64,000 nucleotides of DNA from Rhizobium oryzicola (GCF_030504645.1 NZ_JAUKWQ010000001.1:1302001-1366000); one strand, 5' to 3'; shown: positions 9,226 to 19,656, counted from the first letter of the stretch. Translations and numbers: made by a program. Notes: generated by a model not told the origin, from the letters alone.

Positions 9226-11016
9226 ATGCACCGTTACCGCAGCCACACATGTGCAGCCCTTCGCAAGTCGGATGTGGGCGAAACCGTTCGCCTCTCCGGC
9301 TGGGTCCATCGCGTCCGCGACCATGGCGGCGTTCTCTTCGTCGACCTGCGCGACCATTATGGCATCACACAGGTCGTGGCCGATCCGGATAGCCCGGCCT
9401 TCAAGACGGCTGAAGTCGTTCGTGGCGAATGGGTCATCCGCATCGATGGCCTCGTCAAGGCGCGTACGGAAGAGACCATCAACAAGAACATGCCGACCGG
9501 CGAGATCGAACTCTACGCCAAGGAGATCGAAGTTCTCTCGGCTGCCAAGGAACTGCCGCTGCCGGTCTTCGGCGAGCCGGACTATCCGGAAGACGTGCGC
9601 CTGAAGTACCGCTTCCTCGATCTTCGTCGCGAAACGCTGCACAAGAACATCGTCAAGCGCACGCAGATCATTGCCTCCATGCGTGCTGGCATGACCGGTG
9701 CCGGCTTTGCCGAATATTCGACGCCGATCCTCACGGCCTCCTCGCCGGAAGGCGCGCGCGACTTCCTCGTTCCGAGCCGCATCCATCCCGGTCAGTTCTT
9801 TGCGCTGCCGCAGGCGCCGCAGCAGTACAAGCAGCTCTTGATGGTCGCCGGTTTCGACCGCTACTTCCAGATCGCGCCGTGCTTCCGTGACGAAGACCCG
9901 CGCGCCGACCGCCTGCCGGGCGAGTTCTATCAGCTCGACGTCGAAATGAGCTTCGTCACCCAGGAAGATGTCTGGGGCACGATGGAGCCGATGATGACGA
10001 AGGTCTTCGAGCAGTTTGCCGAAGGCAAGCCGGTGACCCAAAACTGGCCGCGTATTCCTTACGACGAGGCGATCCGCAAGTACGGCTCCGACAAGCCTGA
10101 TCTGCGCAACCCGATCGAGATGCAGAACGTCACCGAACATTTCGATGGTTCGGGATTCAAGGTCTTCGCGAACATGATTGCGTCGAACCCGAAAGTTCAG
10201 GTCTGGGCGATCCCGGCCAAGACCGGCGGCTCCCGTGCTTTCTGCGACCGCATGAACGCCTGGGCGCAGAGCCAGGGTCAGCCGGGCCTCGGCTACATCT
10301 TCTGGAAGGAAGAAGACGGCAAGATCGGTGGTTCCGGCCCGCTCGCCAAGAACATTGGCGAAGAGCGCACGGAAGCCGTTCGCACGCAGCTTGGCCTTGA
10401 GGCGGGCGACGCCTGCTTCTTCGTGGCGGGCGAACCGTCCAAGTTCTACAAGTTTGCGGGTGAAGCCCGCACCCGCGTCGGTGAGGACCTGAACCTCGTT
10501 GATCGTGACCGCTTCGAGCTTTGCTGGATCGTCGATTTCCCCTTCTTCGAGTACAACGAAGAGGACAAGAAGATCGATTTTGCCCACAACCCGTTCTCCA
10601 TGCCGCAGGGTGGTCTGGAAGCGCTGGAGAGCCACGACCCGCTCACCATCAAGGCCTTCCAGTATGACGCCGTCTGCAACGGCTTTGAGATCGCCTCGGG
10701 CTCCATCCGTAACCAGTCGCCGGAGCTGATGGTCAAGGCGTTCGAATTGGTCGGGCTGTCGAAGGCGGATGTTGAAGAACGCTTCGGCGGCATGTACCGC
10801 GCGTTCCAGTATGGCGCGCCTCCGCATGGCGGCTGCGCCTTCGGTATCGACCGTATCGTCATGCTGCTCGTCGGCGCCAAGAACCTGCGCGAAATCACGC
10901 TGTTCCCGATGAACCAGCAGGCACAGGACCTCCTGATGAACGCGCCTGCCCCGGCCATGCCGAAGCAGCTGATGGAACTCTCCCTGCGCGTGATCCCGCC
11001 GCAGAAAAAGGACTGA
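9226..11016 (+). CDS. aspS: Aspartyl-tRNA synthetase
   Basis: This 596-residue class II synthetase charges tRNA-Asp. It has the N-terminal OB-fold anticodon domain ([12 protein letters not shown]), motif 2 ([20 protein letters not shown]), the bacterial GAD insertion and motif 3 ([10 protein letters not shown]). The ATG at 9226 ([10 protein letters not shown]) is chosen over an upstream ATG because family members start there and AGGA lies upstream. The histidine of RDHGG corresponds to His31 of the non-discriminating Pseudomonas enzyme, which would suit a genome making Asn-tRNA through GatCAB. The other marker residue (Gly83 there) appears to be Glu here, so this is only a hint. A terminator follows. 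Confidence 0.97.
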   Translation: MHRYRSHTCAALRKSDVGETVRLSGWVHRVRDHGGVLFVDLRDHYGITQVVADPDSPAFKTAEVVRGEWVIRIDGLVKARTEETINKNMPTGEIELYAKEIEVLSAAKELPLPVFGEPDYPEDVRLKYRFLDLRRETLHKNIVKRTQIIASMRAGMTGAGFAEYSTPILTASSPEGARDFLVPSRIHPGQFFALPQAPQQYKQLLMVAGFDRYFQIAPCFRDEDPRADRLPGEFYQLDVEMSFVTQEDVWGTMEPMMTKVFEQFAEGKPVTQNWPRIPYDEAIRKYGSDKPDLRNPIEMQNVTEHFDGSGFKVFANMIASNPKVQVWAIPAKTGGSRAFCDRMNAWAQSQGQPGLGYIFWKEEDGKIGGSGPLAKNIGEERTEAVRTQLGLEAGDACFFVAGEPSKFYKFAGEARTRVGEDLNLVDRDRFELCWIVDFPFFEYNEEDKKIDFAHNPFSMPQGGLEALESHDPLTIKAFQYDAVCNGFEIASGSIRNQSPELMVKAFELVGLSKADVEERFGGMYRAFQYGAPPHGGCAFGIDRIVMLLVGAKNLREITLFPMNQQAQDLLMNAPAPAMPKQLMELSLRVIPPQKKD

Positions 11017-11043
11017 TCGGCGATCAGCCTGTTCCGAAATTTA

Positions 11044-11076
11044 AAGCCGCTGTCGGGCTCCGACGGCGGCTTTTTT
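11044..11076 (+). terminator. Rho-independent terminator of aspS
   Basis: The arms AAGCCGCTGTCGG and CCGACGGCGGCTT enclose GCTC, and TTTTTT follows. It lies 28 bases after the aspS stop. Confidence 0.9.
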
Positions 11077-11177
11077 ACGTCGAGTGCTGCCAGAGCAGAT
11101 TTCGCTGTGAATGGACGGAAGGAACCGAATCCGCAGGCGGGCATTGTCTCCCCAGAATTGAACCTAAGGAGAGTATA

Positions 11178-11504
11178 ATGCTGAAGTCCCTCGCGGTCGC
11201 GTCGGCGGCCCTTTTCATCTCGACGGCTGCCTTTGCACAGTCGACCGTCATCGTTACCGAACCGCAGCCGGCGCCGGGTGCAGTGGTCGTGCATGAAATG
11301 CCGACACAGGTCCGTACCTATGTGATGCAGCAGAGCGTCCCATCCGTGAACTACAACGGCGACGTCCTGGTCGGTCGTGTTCTGCCGCAGGATGTTCAGG
11401 TTCGCACTGTGGATGGATATGATGACTATGGCTATACGGTCGTCAACGAGCGCCGCGTGATTGTCGAGCCTTCCACGCGTCGGGTGATCCAGGTTCTGGA
11501 TTGA
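11178..11504 (+). CDS. Small exported DUF1236-like protein
   Basis: The 108-residue product has a signal peptide cleaved after about residue 20 (LFISTAAFAQS), so it is periplasmic or secreted. The mature part is acidic and valine-rich. Its C-terminal region (YTVVNERRVIVEPSTRRVIQVL) matches the DUF1236 pattern common in rhizobia. The function is unknown. AAGGAGA ahead of the ATG at 11178 is an excellent ribosome site. It is flanked by its own terminator at 11511-11547, so it is monocistronic. Confidence 0.8.
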   Translation: MLKSLAVASAALFISTAAFAQSTVIVTEPQPAPGAVVVHEMPTQVRTYVMQQSVPSVNYNGDVLVGRVLPQDVQVRTVDGYDDYGYTVVNERRVIVEPSTRRVIQVLD

Positions 11505-11510
11505 GTGGCG

Positions 11511-11547
11511 GCTCCCCGAGTACACCTTCTGGATGTATTCGGGGAGC
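11511..11547 (+). terminator. Hairpin terminator after DUF1236 gene
   Basis: The arms GCTCCCCGAGTACA and TGTATTCGGGGAGC contain one G-U pair and are followed by TTT. The T tract is short. Confidence 0.7.
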
Positions 11548-11730
11548 TTTCGACCTGAAAATATATATTATTATAAAGTAATATTATATGATGAAATAGC
11601 GAGAAGGTATCGCTGAGTATAGATTTGCTGTCAATTTTCAGGGGTTTGAACAACGATCTAGCTGTTCCCGGGACAACCAAGAATAAACCTTTCTGCAGTA
11701 GCCTGCTCATGAAAAAATAACGGGCTTGGC

Positions 11731-12375
11731 ATGTTTACGCTTTACGTTACCAAAGGTTCTGGCAACTGTTTCAAACCCTTTCTGGCACTTGTGCAGCTAA
11801 GGCAAGCTTTCCAAGTCATCAATGTCGACATTCTCTCCGGCGAGACGCGTTCGGATGCCTTTCGTGCCATCAACCCGGCGGCAGCGGTTCCCTATCTGAG
11901 GGTTGAAAGTGGCGAGGGGGTCGGCGAGTCCAACGCCATGCTTTGGTTCCTGGCGGACGGGTCGGGGCTGATGCCGGCCACGCCACTGGAGCAGGCGCAG
12001 AGTCTTCAATGGATGTTTTTCGAGCAATCGAAGCTGGAGCCGTTCATCTCGCCAGCCCGTTTCCTGTCCTTTATCGCTCCCGAGCGTGGGCAGGGCAGGG
12101 AGCAGGAGATCGAGGGTTGGCGGGAAAAGGCAAGGACAGGATTGGCGGTTCTGGACGCGCATCTGCAAGGTCGTGCGTTCATGCTGGGCAATACTTATGG
12201 CATCACTGATATTGCACTGTTCGGTTATGTGCATGTGGGTGCCGAGGCTGGCATCGATATGAACCGTTTCCCAAGCGTGACCGCCTGGATGAGACGCGTC
12301 GAGCAGACGCCAGACTTTACGCCCTTGAGCGCGCTATGCGCGACGGCGAAACCCTTCAGCCCAACGAGTCCCTGA
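11731..12375 (+). CDS. Glutathione S-transferase family protein
   Basis: The 214-residue protein has an N-terminal thioredoxin-like domain (LYVTKGSGNCFKPFLAL, with Ser/Cys near the usual catalytic position, then INPAAAVPYL with the cis-proline, then ESNAMLWFLAD). A helical C-terminal domain contains YGITDIALFGYVHVG. This is the normal GST layout. The substrate is unknown. Its stop overlaps the start of the GGDEF/EAL gene (TGATG), so the two are translationally coupled, which is an unusual partner for a GST. Confidence 0.85.
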   Translation: MFTLYVTKGSGNCFKPFLALVQLRQAFQVINVDILSGETRSDAFRAINPAAAVPYLRVESGEGVGESNAMLWFLADGSGLMPATPLEQAQSLQWMFFEQSKLEPFISPARFLSFIAPERGQGREQEIEGWREKARTGLAVLDAHLQGRAFMLGNTYGITDIALFGYVHVGAEAGIDMNRFPSVTAWMRRVEQTPDFTPLSALCATAKPFSPTSP

Positions 12376-14456
12376 TGATGAACCCTCTGCCCCTAAGGAG
12401 AGAGCCGATCAGCTCTGAAGCGCCTCACAATGCGACGACCTGCGCCAAGGGCATCCTTGATCAGCTTCAACTCGCCGTGTGGATCTTTGATATTGATCAG
12501 GGCCGCGTTGTCTGGGCGAATGCCAAGGCACTGGAAATCTGGGCGGCAGCTTCGCTCGAGGAGCTCTGTGCCCGCAACATGGCTGCCGACATGTCGCCAG
12601 CGGTCGAGCGTCGCTTGCGCCAATACCAGGCGGATTTCGTAGCGTCTGCGGCGACTTTCACCGAGATGTGGACGCTTTACCCCAAGGGCACGCCGAGGCC
12701 TATGCGGGTACGCTTCAGCGGCGTTCAGCTTTCCGATGGGCGCATGGGAATGCTGTGTGAGGGAAGCGAGGAATTGGGTCTGCAGCCGGAAACCATCCGC
12801 AGTGCCGATGCACTTCTGCACACGCAGTTGATGATCTCCATGCATGACGTATCCGGGCGAACCCTTTATTCCAATCCTTCAGCGCGCGGCAGTTTTGCCG
12901 AGAACTACGTGGATTTCTCCAGCCGCTTCGTGAGGCGGAGTGATTTTCGCAGGCTGCTGAAGGCGCTGGAGGCGGAAGGCGAGGTCAGCCATATTGTCAA
13001 GGTGCGGACCAGCCACGGTTCGCGCTGGCATGAGATTACCGCGCGTGCCTGTCGTGATCCCGTATCGGGCGTACCGTCCATCCTGGTCAGCGAGACGGAT
13101 GTCAGCGAATTGAAGGAGGCCGAGGCCGTTGCCAGTTCGCAGGCGCATCACGATCCGCTCACCGGCCTCCCCAATCGCCTTGCGCTGCGCTCCCTGTTCG
13201 AGCGCCTTGCGGAGCGCAACGAACGATCCGGGCGTGGCCTCGCATTGTTGTTCATCGACCTCGATCAGTTCAAGGCCATCAACGACACCCTTGGCCACGA
13301 TCAGGGTGATGCACTGCTGATGGAAGTGTCGCGCCGTCTTCTCTGCCTCAAGGAGGCCGGCGATGCCGTCGTTCGCCTCGGCGGTGACGAATTCCTCTTC
13401 CTGGCCAGTACGCGTAAGAAGTCACCCAAGCGTATCGAGCGTTTGGCCGGACAAATTCTCAAAAGCCTGGCGGCGCCTGTCGAAGGCGCATGCCGCCCCA
13501 TGAATGTCACCCCAAGCATCGGCATTGCGCTTTACCCAGATCACGCAAGGGACATTCACTCACTGATGCGCTATGCCGATCTTGCCATGTATTCCGTCAA
13601 GGCGAATGGCCGTAATCAGTTTCGTTTCTACGACGACGGCTTGCGCAGCCAACGAGAGCATGAGCTGGAAATGATCAGCGATCTGCGGGAGGCTTTACGG
13701 AGCGATCAGTTCGTCGTCTTCTATCAGCCTCGTTACTCCGTTCAGGAAAATCGGATCGTTGGCGTGGAGGCTTTGATACGTTGGCGGCATCCGGAGCATG
13801 GTCTCGTCGCCCCCGGTCACTTCATTCCGGTCGCGGAAAGTTCCGGGCTCATCGGCCAGATCGGGGAATACGTGTTGAGGGAAGCTCTTCGCCAGAACGC
13901 AGAATGGCGCAAACAGGGCATAGAGCTTGAAATGTCGGTCAACGTCAGCCTGCGTCAACTTCGTTCGCCCGATTTCCCAAGGCTCGTCAGCAAGATTTTG
14001 CGGCAATACGGGTGCCCGCCCGCATCGCTTGAACTTGAATTGACCGAAACGGCGCTGTTTGAAGATGACGCCGTCATCCATGCAAACCTCAAGGCGCTGC
14101 GGACGGAGGGCGTGCGGATCGCCATTGATGATTTCGGCACGGGATATTCCAATCTCGCGCGCTTGAGCGAAGTATCCGTCGATTGCATCAAGCTGGACCG
14201 AAGCCTGATCCAGGATTTCGCGCGCAATCGCCCTATCCTGCGTATGGTCATTGCCATGTGCAAATTCATGGAAGTGACCATCGTGGCGGAAGGTGTCGAG
14301 ACGCGCGATATGGCAGCTTGGACGGCAGAACATGGTTGCCACGAACTGCAAGGTTATTACTTCAGCAAACCGGTTCCGGCTTGCGAAATTCTGCCGCTTC
14401 TGGACCAAACCTTCTCCACTGCGGCCGATCAGATGTCGGCGACCTATGTGATTTGA
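12375..14456 (+). CDS. PAS-GGDEF-EAL cyclic-di-GMP turnover protein
   Basis: The 693-residue cytoplasmic protein has two PAS-like sensory regions (about residues 20-135 and 140-250) and then a GGDEF domain (~255-415). The GGDEF domain contains the intact signature VRLGGDEF. The EAL domain (~438-685) contains VEALIRW, DDFGTGYSNL and VAEGVET. Both catalytic signatures look intact, so it could make and degrade cyclic di-GMP. No membrane helix is seen. The start used, ATG at 12375, shares one base with the GST stop; a second ATG follows at once. A role in the motile-to-sessile switch would be inference. Confidence 0.93.
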   Translation: MMNPLPLRREPISSEAPHNATTCAKGILDQLQLAVWIFDIDQGRVVWANAKALEIWAAASLEELCARNMAADMSPAVERRLRQYQADFVASAATFTEMWTLYPKGTPRPMRVRFSGVQLSDGRMGMLCEGSEELGLQPETIRSADALLHTQLMISMHDVSGRTLYSNPSARGSFAENYVDFSSRFVRRSDFRRLLKALEAEGEVSHIVKVRTSHGSRWHEITARACRDPVSGVPSILVSETDVSELKEAEAVASSQAHHDPLTGLPNRLALRSLFERLAERNERSGRGLALLFIDLDQFKAINDTLGHDQGDALLMEVSRRLLCLKEAGDAVVRLGGDEFLFLASTRKKSPKRIERLAGQILKSLAAPVEGACRPMNVTPSIGIALYPDHARDIHSLMRYADLAMYSVKANGRNQFRFYDDGLRSQREHELEMISDLREALRSDQFVVFYQPRYSVQENRIVGVEALIRWRHPEHGLVAPGHFIPVAESSGLIGQIGEYVLREALRQNAEWRKQGIELEMSVNVSLRQLRSPDFPRLVSKILRQYGCPPASLELELTETALFEDDAVIHANLKALRTEGVRIAIDDFGTGYSNLARLSEVSVDCIKLDRSLIQDFARNRPILRMVIAMCKFMEVTIVAEGVETRDMAAWTAEHGCHELQGYYFSKPVPACEILPLLDQTFSTAADQMSATYVI

Positions 14457-14525
14457 GGGCTACGGCAGCGCGTACGCGAAGTCCGGACGCACTCGAATGA
14501 ATGCGCCCGAACATGATGTCATCGA

Positions 14526-15716
14526 TTATTCGTTGGCACTGACGGTAAGCCCCAGCATATCGGGCAGCGTGTTGGGTGCAGCCTGCGCGGCGCCGATCAG
14601 CATCGGCAGCGGGATCGGATTTTGAGGCTCGGCGGAAATCGTCAGGCTGCGCGGATTGTCGATGAAGGTATTGATCGCTGCCGAAACGCTATTTTGCAGC
14701 TTTGGCATGTTCAGCTGCGCAAGCATCAGCGGCGCCATGCCCTTCACCATCATCGCCATCTGCTTGCCGGAAACGTTCTGCTTCTTGCCGGCATAATCAA
14801 GCCCGCGCTTGGTGATGCCCTGATCCTCGAAGCTTATTTCGGCGCTGTTGAAGGTCAACTGCTGCAACAGGCCAAGCATGGCAAGGCCGGCGGCCTGTTT
14901 TGCCGCTTCCGGATCTGCCGTGTTTTCTGTTGCGCGCGCCGTTTCCTGCACGGACTTGATGAAGTCAAGCGTATAGCCTGAGAGGCTGAGCGCCAGGTTC
15001 AGACGGCCGACATTCTTGAAGTCGAAGGCATATTCTTCCAGGTCGATGGTGCCGGGTTCGATTTCCCAGCTGCCCTTCATGGTGATGGTACCGTCGATCT
15101 GTGTGAGCCCGAGGCTGTCGATCGTTTCCTTGGCCTGTGCATCGTTAACCGAGCTGAGGTCTGCTTTCACGCCGTTGACGGCAACGTCGAAGTTGAGGCC
15201 GGAGTCATCTTCCGCCCGTTCGGTGGTGGCCGTCGATTCCGTGACCGACATCACTTCTTTGCCCTCGACCGTGACCCGGATCGGACCGCTATGAGCCTTC
15301 TGGTAGAAGAGCAGCGAATCGATGGTGCCGGCCTTGGTATCCGCCGGAATGATGACCCCGGACAGATACATGTCGGAGATCTGGAACGTCGACTTTTCCT
15401 CCGTGACGTTCACATCGGGGAAGACAGCCTTCTCGATGGTGTAGCTGCCATTGTCGAGTGCGACCACACCCTGCAGCTTGACATCGCCGACCTTGAGCCG
15501 CTCGCCACCTTTGTTGTCACCAACGGACATGCCCTTCAGCGTAACCGTCGATCCTGTAACATCCACAGAAGCAACAGCAATGTTGCCCGGTTCAAGTGCC
15601 ATGGCGGCGGTGATCTTGTTGACCAGATCAGTGCCGTCAAGCGCAAAGGCAGGCGTGGCCAAGGCAGCGAGTGCAGCACCTGCAAGCAGAAGGCGAGTGG
15701 AACGGAAAAGCGTCAT
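14526..15716 (-). CDS. Exported protein of unknown function
   Basis: The 396-residue product has a clear signal peptide (LLLAGAALAALATPAFA). The mature part is rich in beta-strand patterns with repeated 'V..VDVTGSTVTLKG' and 'GTITMKGSWEIEPG' segments, suggesting an elongated beta-rich periplasmic protein. I do not recognise a named domain. The ATG at 15716 is chosen over one seven codons upstream because GGAGGA lies just before it. It stands alone between the GGDEF/EAL gene (convergent) and parC (divergent). Confidence 0.75.
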   Translation of the reverse strand: MTLFRSTRLLLAGAALAALATPAFALDGTDLVNKITAAMALEPGNIAVASVDVTGSTVTLKGMSVGDNKGGERLKVGDVKLQGVVALDNGSYTIEKAVFPDVNVTEEKSTFQISDMYLSGVIIPADTKAGTIDSLLFYQKAHSGPIRVTVEGKEVMSVTESTATTERAEDDSGLNFDVAVNGVKADLSSVNDAQAKETIDSLGLTQIDGTITMKGSWEIEPGTIDLEEYAFDFKNVGRLNLALSLSGYTLDFIKSVQETARATENTADPEAAKQAAGLAMLGLLQQLTFNSAEISFEDQGITKRGLDYAGKKQNVSGKQMAMMVKGMAPLMLAQLNMPKLQNSVSAAINTFIDNPRSLTISAEPQNPIPLPMLIGAAQAAPNTLPDMLGLTVSANE

Positions 15717-15898
15717 GGGGTCCTCCAGAAGGCGCATTGCTGCGACAAGATGATGGAGATTTATATGCGTCGCACGTCAAAGGTCCATGATCTTTTTTTA
15801 TCCCAATGACGTGTTGGCCATTATGGCGGTTTGGATCATCCACAGGTCACTTGAGCCCCTTCCTTGCCGGGAATCGGCCAATCCGCTAGTCAAAACCC

Positions 15899-18157
15899 AT
15901 GGGACAAAATCTTAACCCTCCGTCCGATGGCGGCGACGACAACATTCTTCCGGTAGATTTGAAGGCGGCGCTCGAAGAGCGGTATCTCGCCTACGCCCTG
16001 TCGACCATTATGCACCGCGCGCTTCCCGATGTGCGCGACGGTCTGAAGCCGGTGCATCGGCGCATTATTCATGCCATGAGCGAAATGGGCATCCGGCCCA
16101 ACTCCGCTTTCAAGAAATGCGCCCGTATCGTTGGCGATGTCATCGGTAAGTTCCACCCGCATGGCGACCAGTCGGTCTATGATGCGCTGGTGCGCCTGGC
16201 GCAGGATTTTTCGCAGCGCTACCCGATCGTCGATGGCCAGGGAAATTTCGGCAATATCGACGGCGACAACGCGGCCGCCTATCGTTACACCGAAGCCCGC
16301 ATGACCGAAGTCGCGGCCCTTCTTCTGGAAGGCATCGACCAAGATGCGGTGGATTTTCGCCCCACCTATAACGAGGAGGACGAGGAGCCGGTGGTGCTGC
16401 CCGGCGCCTTCCCGAACCTTCTGGCCAACGGTGCTTCCGGTATCGCGGTCGGCATGGCGACCTCCATCCCGCCGCACAACGCGCATGAACTTTGCGATGC
16501 CGCACTCTACCTGATCAAGCATCCCGATGCGCCGGTGGAAAAGCTGATTGAGTTCGTTCCCGGTCCGGATTTCCCGACTGGCGGCGTCATCATCGAGAGC
16601 CGCGAAAGCATCATCGAATCCTATCGCACGGGTCGCGGTGGTTTTCGTGTGCGTGCCAAGTGGGAGACGGAGGATCTGGGCCGCGGTGGCTATCAGATCA
16701 TCGTCACCGAAATTCCCTTCCAGGTGCAGAAGTCCCGCCTGATCGAAAAGATCGCGGAACTGCTGGTGGCGCGCAAGCTGCCGCTGCTGGAAGATATCCG
16801 GGACGAATCGGCGGAAGATATCCGCATCGTGCTGGTGCCGAAGAGCCGCACAGTCGATGCGACGCTTCTGATGGAATCGCTCTTCCGCCTGACGGAGCTG
16901 GAAAGCCGCTTCCCGCTCAACATGAACGTTCTCTCCCAGGGCCGCGTGCCCAAGGTGATGGCGCTGAACGAGGTGTTGAACGAGTGGCTCGGCCATCGTC
17001 GCGAAGTTCTCATTCGCCGCTCGCGTTTCCGTCTGGCGGCCATCGATCGTCGCCTGGAAATTCTGGGCGGCCTGTTGATCGCCTATCTCAACCTCGATGA
17101 GGTGATCCGCATCATCCGCGAGGAAGATGAGCCGAAGCCCGTGATGGTCGCCAAGTGGGACCTGACCGATGTTCAGGTGGAAGCCATCCTGAACATGCGG
17201 CTGCGCAATCTGCGCAAGCTGGAAGAATTCGAGATCCGCAAGGAATTCGACGAGCTGACCAAGGAAAAGGCCGATATCGAAGCGCTGCTCGCGTCTGACG
17301 AGAAGCAGTGGAAGGTCGTCGAGCACGAGATCCAGGACGTCCGCAAGACCTTCGCCAAGGGCAGGGGCAAGCCGTTTGCCCGCCTCAGCCAGTTTGCGGA
17401 TGCACCGGATGCCGATATCGAGGCCATCCAGCAAGCGATGATCGAGAAGGAACCGATCACCGTCGTCATCTCCCAGAAGGGCTGGATCCGTGCGTTGAAG
17501 GGGCATATTGCCGATGCATCGGGCCTAACCTTCAAGGAAGGCGACGGCTTCAAGATTGCCTTCCCGGCACAGACGACGGACAAGATCCTGCTGCTGACGA
17601 CTGGCGGCAAGGCCTATACGCTGGGCGCCGACAAGCTGCCCGGCGGGCGTGGCCATGGCGAGCCGGTGCGTATCATGGTCGACATGGAAAACGATCAGGA
17701 CATCCTGACCGCCTTCGTGCACGAACCCGCACGCAAGCTGCTGCTCTCCTCCACTGCCGGCAACGGCTTTGTCGTGCCGGAAACGGAACTGGTTGCCAAT
17801 ACCCGCAAGGGCAAGCAGGTGATGAACGTTTCCATGCCCGACGAGGCAAAGCTTGTCGTGCAGGCCAGTGGCGATCACGTTGCTGTCGTCGGCGAAAACC
17901 GCAAGATGCTGGTCTTCCCTCTGGTGCAGTTGCCGGAGATGTCGCGCGGCAAGGGTGTCCGCCTGCAGCGCTACAAGGACGGCGGCATTTCCGATGCAAA
18001 GTGCTTCGCCATTGCCGATGGCCTGACCTGGGAAGACAGTGCCGGCCGCGTATTCGCCAAGAACAAGGACGAGCTGGCCGAATGGCTGGCCGATCGCGCC
18101 ACCGCCGGCCGCACCGTGCCGAAGGGTTTTCCGCGCAGCGGCAAGTTCAGCGGGTAA
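15899..18157 (+). CDS. parC: DNA topoisomerase IV subunit A
   Basis: The 752-residue subunit cuts and rejoins DNA to decatenate chromosomes with ParE. The conserved start [20 protein letters not shown], the active-site tyrosine in [10 protein letters not shown], and a C-terminal region shorter than that of GyrA support ParC. In the quinolone region the usual serine after HPHGD is glutamine ([12 protein letters not shown]), which in other bacteria goes with lower drug sensitivity. The ATG at 15899 has a poor ribosome site. The next gene starts 23 bases on and may be in the same transcript. Confidence 0.95.
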   Translation: MGQNLNPPSDGGDDNILPVDLKAALEERYLAYALSTIMHRALPDVRDGLKPVHRRIIHAMSEMGIRPNSAFKKCARIVGDVIGKFHPHGDQSVYDALVRLAQDFSQRYPIVDGQGNFGNIDGDNAAAYRYTEARMTEVAALLLEGIDQDAVDFRPTYNEEDEEPVVLPGAFPNLLANGASGIAVGMATSIPPHNAHELCDAALYLIKHPDAPVEKLIEFVPGPDFPTGGVIIESRESIIESYRTGRGGFRVRAKWETEDLGRGGYQIIVTEIPFQVQKSRLIEKIAELLVARKLPLLEDIRDESAEDIRIVLVPKSRTVDATLLMESLFRLTELESRFPLNMNVLSQGRVPKVMALNEVLNEWLGHRREVLIRRSRFRLAAIDRRLEILGGLLIAYLNLDEVIRIIREEDEPKPVMVAKWDLTDVQVEAILNMRLRNLRKLEEFEIRKEFDELTKEKADIEALLASDEKQWKVVEHEIQDVRKTFAKGRGKPFARLSQFADAPDADIEAIQQAMIEKEPITVVISQKGWIRALKGHIADASGLTFKEGDGFKIAFPAQTTDKILLLTTGGKAYTLGADKLPGGRGHGEPVRIMVDMENDQDILTAFVHEPARKLLLSSTAGNGFVVPETELVANTRKGKQVMNVSMPDEAKLVVQASGDHVAVVGENRKMLVFPLVQLPEMSRGKGVRLQRYKDGGISDAKCFAIADGLTWEDSAGRVFAKNKDELAEWLADRATAGRTVPKGFPRSGKFSG

Positions 18158-18180
18158 GATCAAGTTGCAGGAGAGATGTC

Positions 18181-18633
18181 ATGGCGACTTTGAGAATCCA
18201 TGACATCGAAAACCATGTGCTTGCGGTTGGTCTTTACGATCTTCTGATGCTGATTGCTCCGCGTGCGCTTGACTCGGACTGGGTCGTCTCCACGGTCAAG
18301 GATGAAGCTTCAGGGCAGGAATGGTTCGAAGCAGCCGGCGATCGAGCAGAGTATCTGGAAGCCGTTGCTCAGAATGACAGCGTGTTATCGGGGCGCCAAA
18401 TGGCGGACGCTGCAATGAGAGCTGGTCAGATCATCTGGGGGCGGTTTACGGCGCATAGCCCCGGTGCTGATAGTCTATGGGTGATGATACAGGCGATCGA
18501 CAGTACCTTTTATGAAGTCACCACCGACGACCAGACGGTTATGTCGGCAATCCGTAAAAGGTATCGGGAAATCCGCGAAGTTGACGGCCCCTATGGCTCA
18601 TTTCCAAGGATGTCTGACCAGGATCACTCCTGA
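18181..18633 (+). CDS. Small protein of unknown function
   Basis: This 150-residue soluble protein starts at the ATG at 18181, which is preceded by AGGAGA. A much longer open frame extends upstream, but only as a shadow of parC. It begins MATLRIHDIENHVLAVGL and has no signal peptide or membrane helix. The middle contains GRQMADAAMRAGQIIWGRF and DSLWVMIQAIDSTFYEV, compatible with a small alpha/beta fold. No domain is recognised. It is followed by a palindromic repeat. Confidence 0.7.
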   Translation: MATLRIHDIENHVLAVGLYDLLMLIAPRALDSDWVVSTVKDEASGQEWFEAAGDRAEYLEAVAQNDSVLSGRQMADAAMRAGQIIWGRFTAHSPGADSLWVMIQAIDSTFYEVTTDDQTVMSAIRKRYREIREVDGPYGSFPRMSDQDHS

Positions 18634-18687
18634 GCAGGCTTGTCAGCGCTACGTGGTAAACGACGCTCATTTGACAGGTTTGGGTTG

Positions 18688-18869
18688 CCCCCCTCTGTCC
18701 TGCCGGACATCTCCCCCACAAGGGGGGAGATCGGCTCGCGGCGCCGCCTCGCTCCCCTCCTAGCCTTCAACAAGCTACCTCTTTCTCGGACGTTCGCGAG
18801 GTTCGAGCGGGCAACCGTTCTGCTGATCTCCCCCCGTGTGGGGGAGATGTCCGGCAGGACAGAGGGGGG
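18688..18869. repeat. RIME-like palindromic repeat, intergenic copy
   Basis: Two ~45-base arms (18688-18732 and 18825-18869) are near-perfect reverse complements. They read inward from CCCCCCTCTGTCCTGCCGGA to GGGGGGAGATC. Each arm is itself a hairpin built on ATCTCCCCCAC...GGGGGAGAT. The ~92-base middle differs from that of the second copy inside ribD. The structure fits the Rhizobium intergenic mosaic elements, which consist of two large palindromes. It lies between an unknown gene and the convergent ate gene and could also act as a transcription stop. Confidence 0.85.
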
Positions 18870-18894
18870 AACTAGGACGCGTCGTCAGAGGGGT

Positions 18895-19656
18895 CTATAC
18901 CCCGCCATCCTCGGCATAGCGTTCCCAACCGCGCGGAGTCAGGTGCTCCTGCGGCTGGTAGCGGGTCTTGTAGTGCATTTTCTCCGACCCCTTCACCCAG
19001 TAGCCGAGATAGACATGCGGCAGGCCGAGCGTCCTCGTGCGGTTGATGTGGTCGAGGATCATGAAAGTGCCGAGCGAGCGCCTGTCGAGCAAGGGGTTGA
19101 AGAAGGAATAGACCATCGACAGCCCGTCACTCATCAGGTCAGACAGGGCTACCGCCATGAGTTCGCCCTTCGGCTGGTCGCCAATGCCGGCGCCGGGCAC
19201 GCGCTTGCGATATTCGATGATGCGCGTGTTAACGTGCGTGTCTTCCACCATGATGGCGTAGTCGAGCGCCGACATATCCGACATGCCGCCCTTCTGGTGC
19301 CGGTCGTCCAGGTATCTCCGAAAGAGAGAGAACTGCTCGGTGGAAGGCTGGGCAGGGTGCATGGTGCCGACGATATCGCTATTGGCGGCCAGTACGCGGC
19401 GCATGGTGCGGGCCGGTTTGAATTCGTTGACGAGGATGCGCACCGAAATGCAGGCCCGGCACGACTCGCAGGCCGGACGGTAGGCAATGTTCTGAGAGCG
19501 GCGAAAGCCGCCTTGCGTCAGGAGGTCGTTCATCTCCGCCGCGCGCGGGCCGACAAGGTGCGTAAACACCTTGCGTTCCATTTCGCCGGGGAGATAGGGG
19601 CACACCGCCGGGGCCGTCAGATAGAACTGCGGAGATGGCGTCGCCTGTGTATTCAT
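18895..19656 (-). CDS. bpt: Arginyl/leucyl-tRNA-protein transferase (Ate/Bpt family)
   Basis: This 253-residue aminoacyl-tRNA-protein transferase adds an amino acid to N-terminal acidic residues and so marks proteins for the N-degron pathway. The family signatures are present: [16 protein letters not shown], the cysteine-rich [15 protein letters not shown], and [17 protein letters not shown]. Bacterial members of this length are usually leucyltransferases (Bpt), although many databases call them arginyltransferases. The ATG at 19656 gives the usual length. The cysteines near residues 63-69 may bind metal, as proposed for the family. Confidence 0.92.
   Translation of the reverse strand: MNTQATPSPQFYLTAPAVCPYLPGEMERKVFTHLVGPRAAEMNDLLTQGGFRRSQNIAYRPACESCRACISVRILVNEFKPARTMRRVLAANSDIVGTMHPAQPSTEQFSLFRRYLDDRHQKGGMSDMSALDYAIMVEDTHVNTRIIEYRKRVPGAGIGDQPKGELMAVALSDLMSDGLSMVYSFFNPLLDRRSLGTFMILDHINRTRTLGLPHVYLGYWVKGSEKMHYKTRYQPQEHLTPRGWERYAEDGGV

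Noticed and set aside
9070-10827. 585-codon open frame antisense to aspS
   Set aside because: It is a mirror of the aspS reading frame caused by GC-rich third positions; no family motifs and no ribosome site.
15890-17506. 538-codon open frame antisense to parC
   Set aside because: Same reason: parC is certain, and this frame has histidine/arginine-rich shadow composition.
17308-18180. Upstream extension of the unknown small gene into parC
   Set aside because: The frame is open only as a shadow of parC; a strong ribosome site precedes the ATG at 18181.
18512-18763. Small frame encoding PPLSCRTSPPQGG
   Set aside because: Translation of the palindromic repeat joined to the end of another gene in the wrong frame; not a gene.
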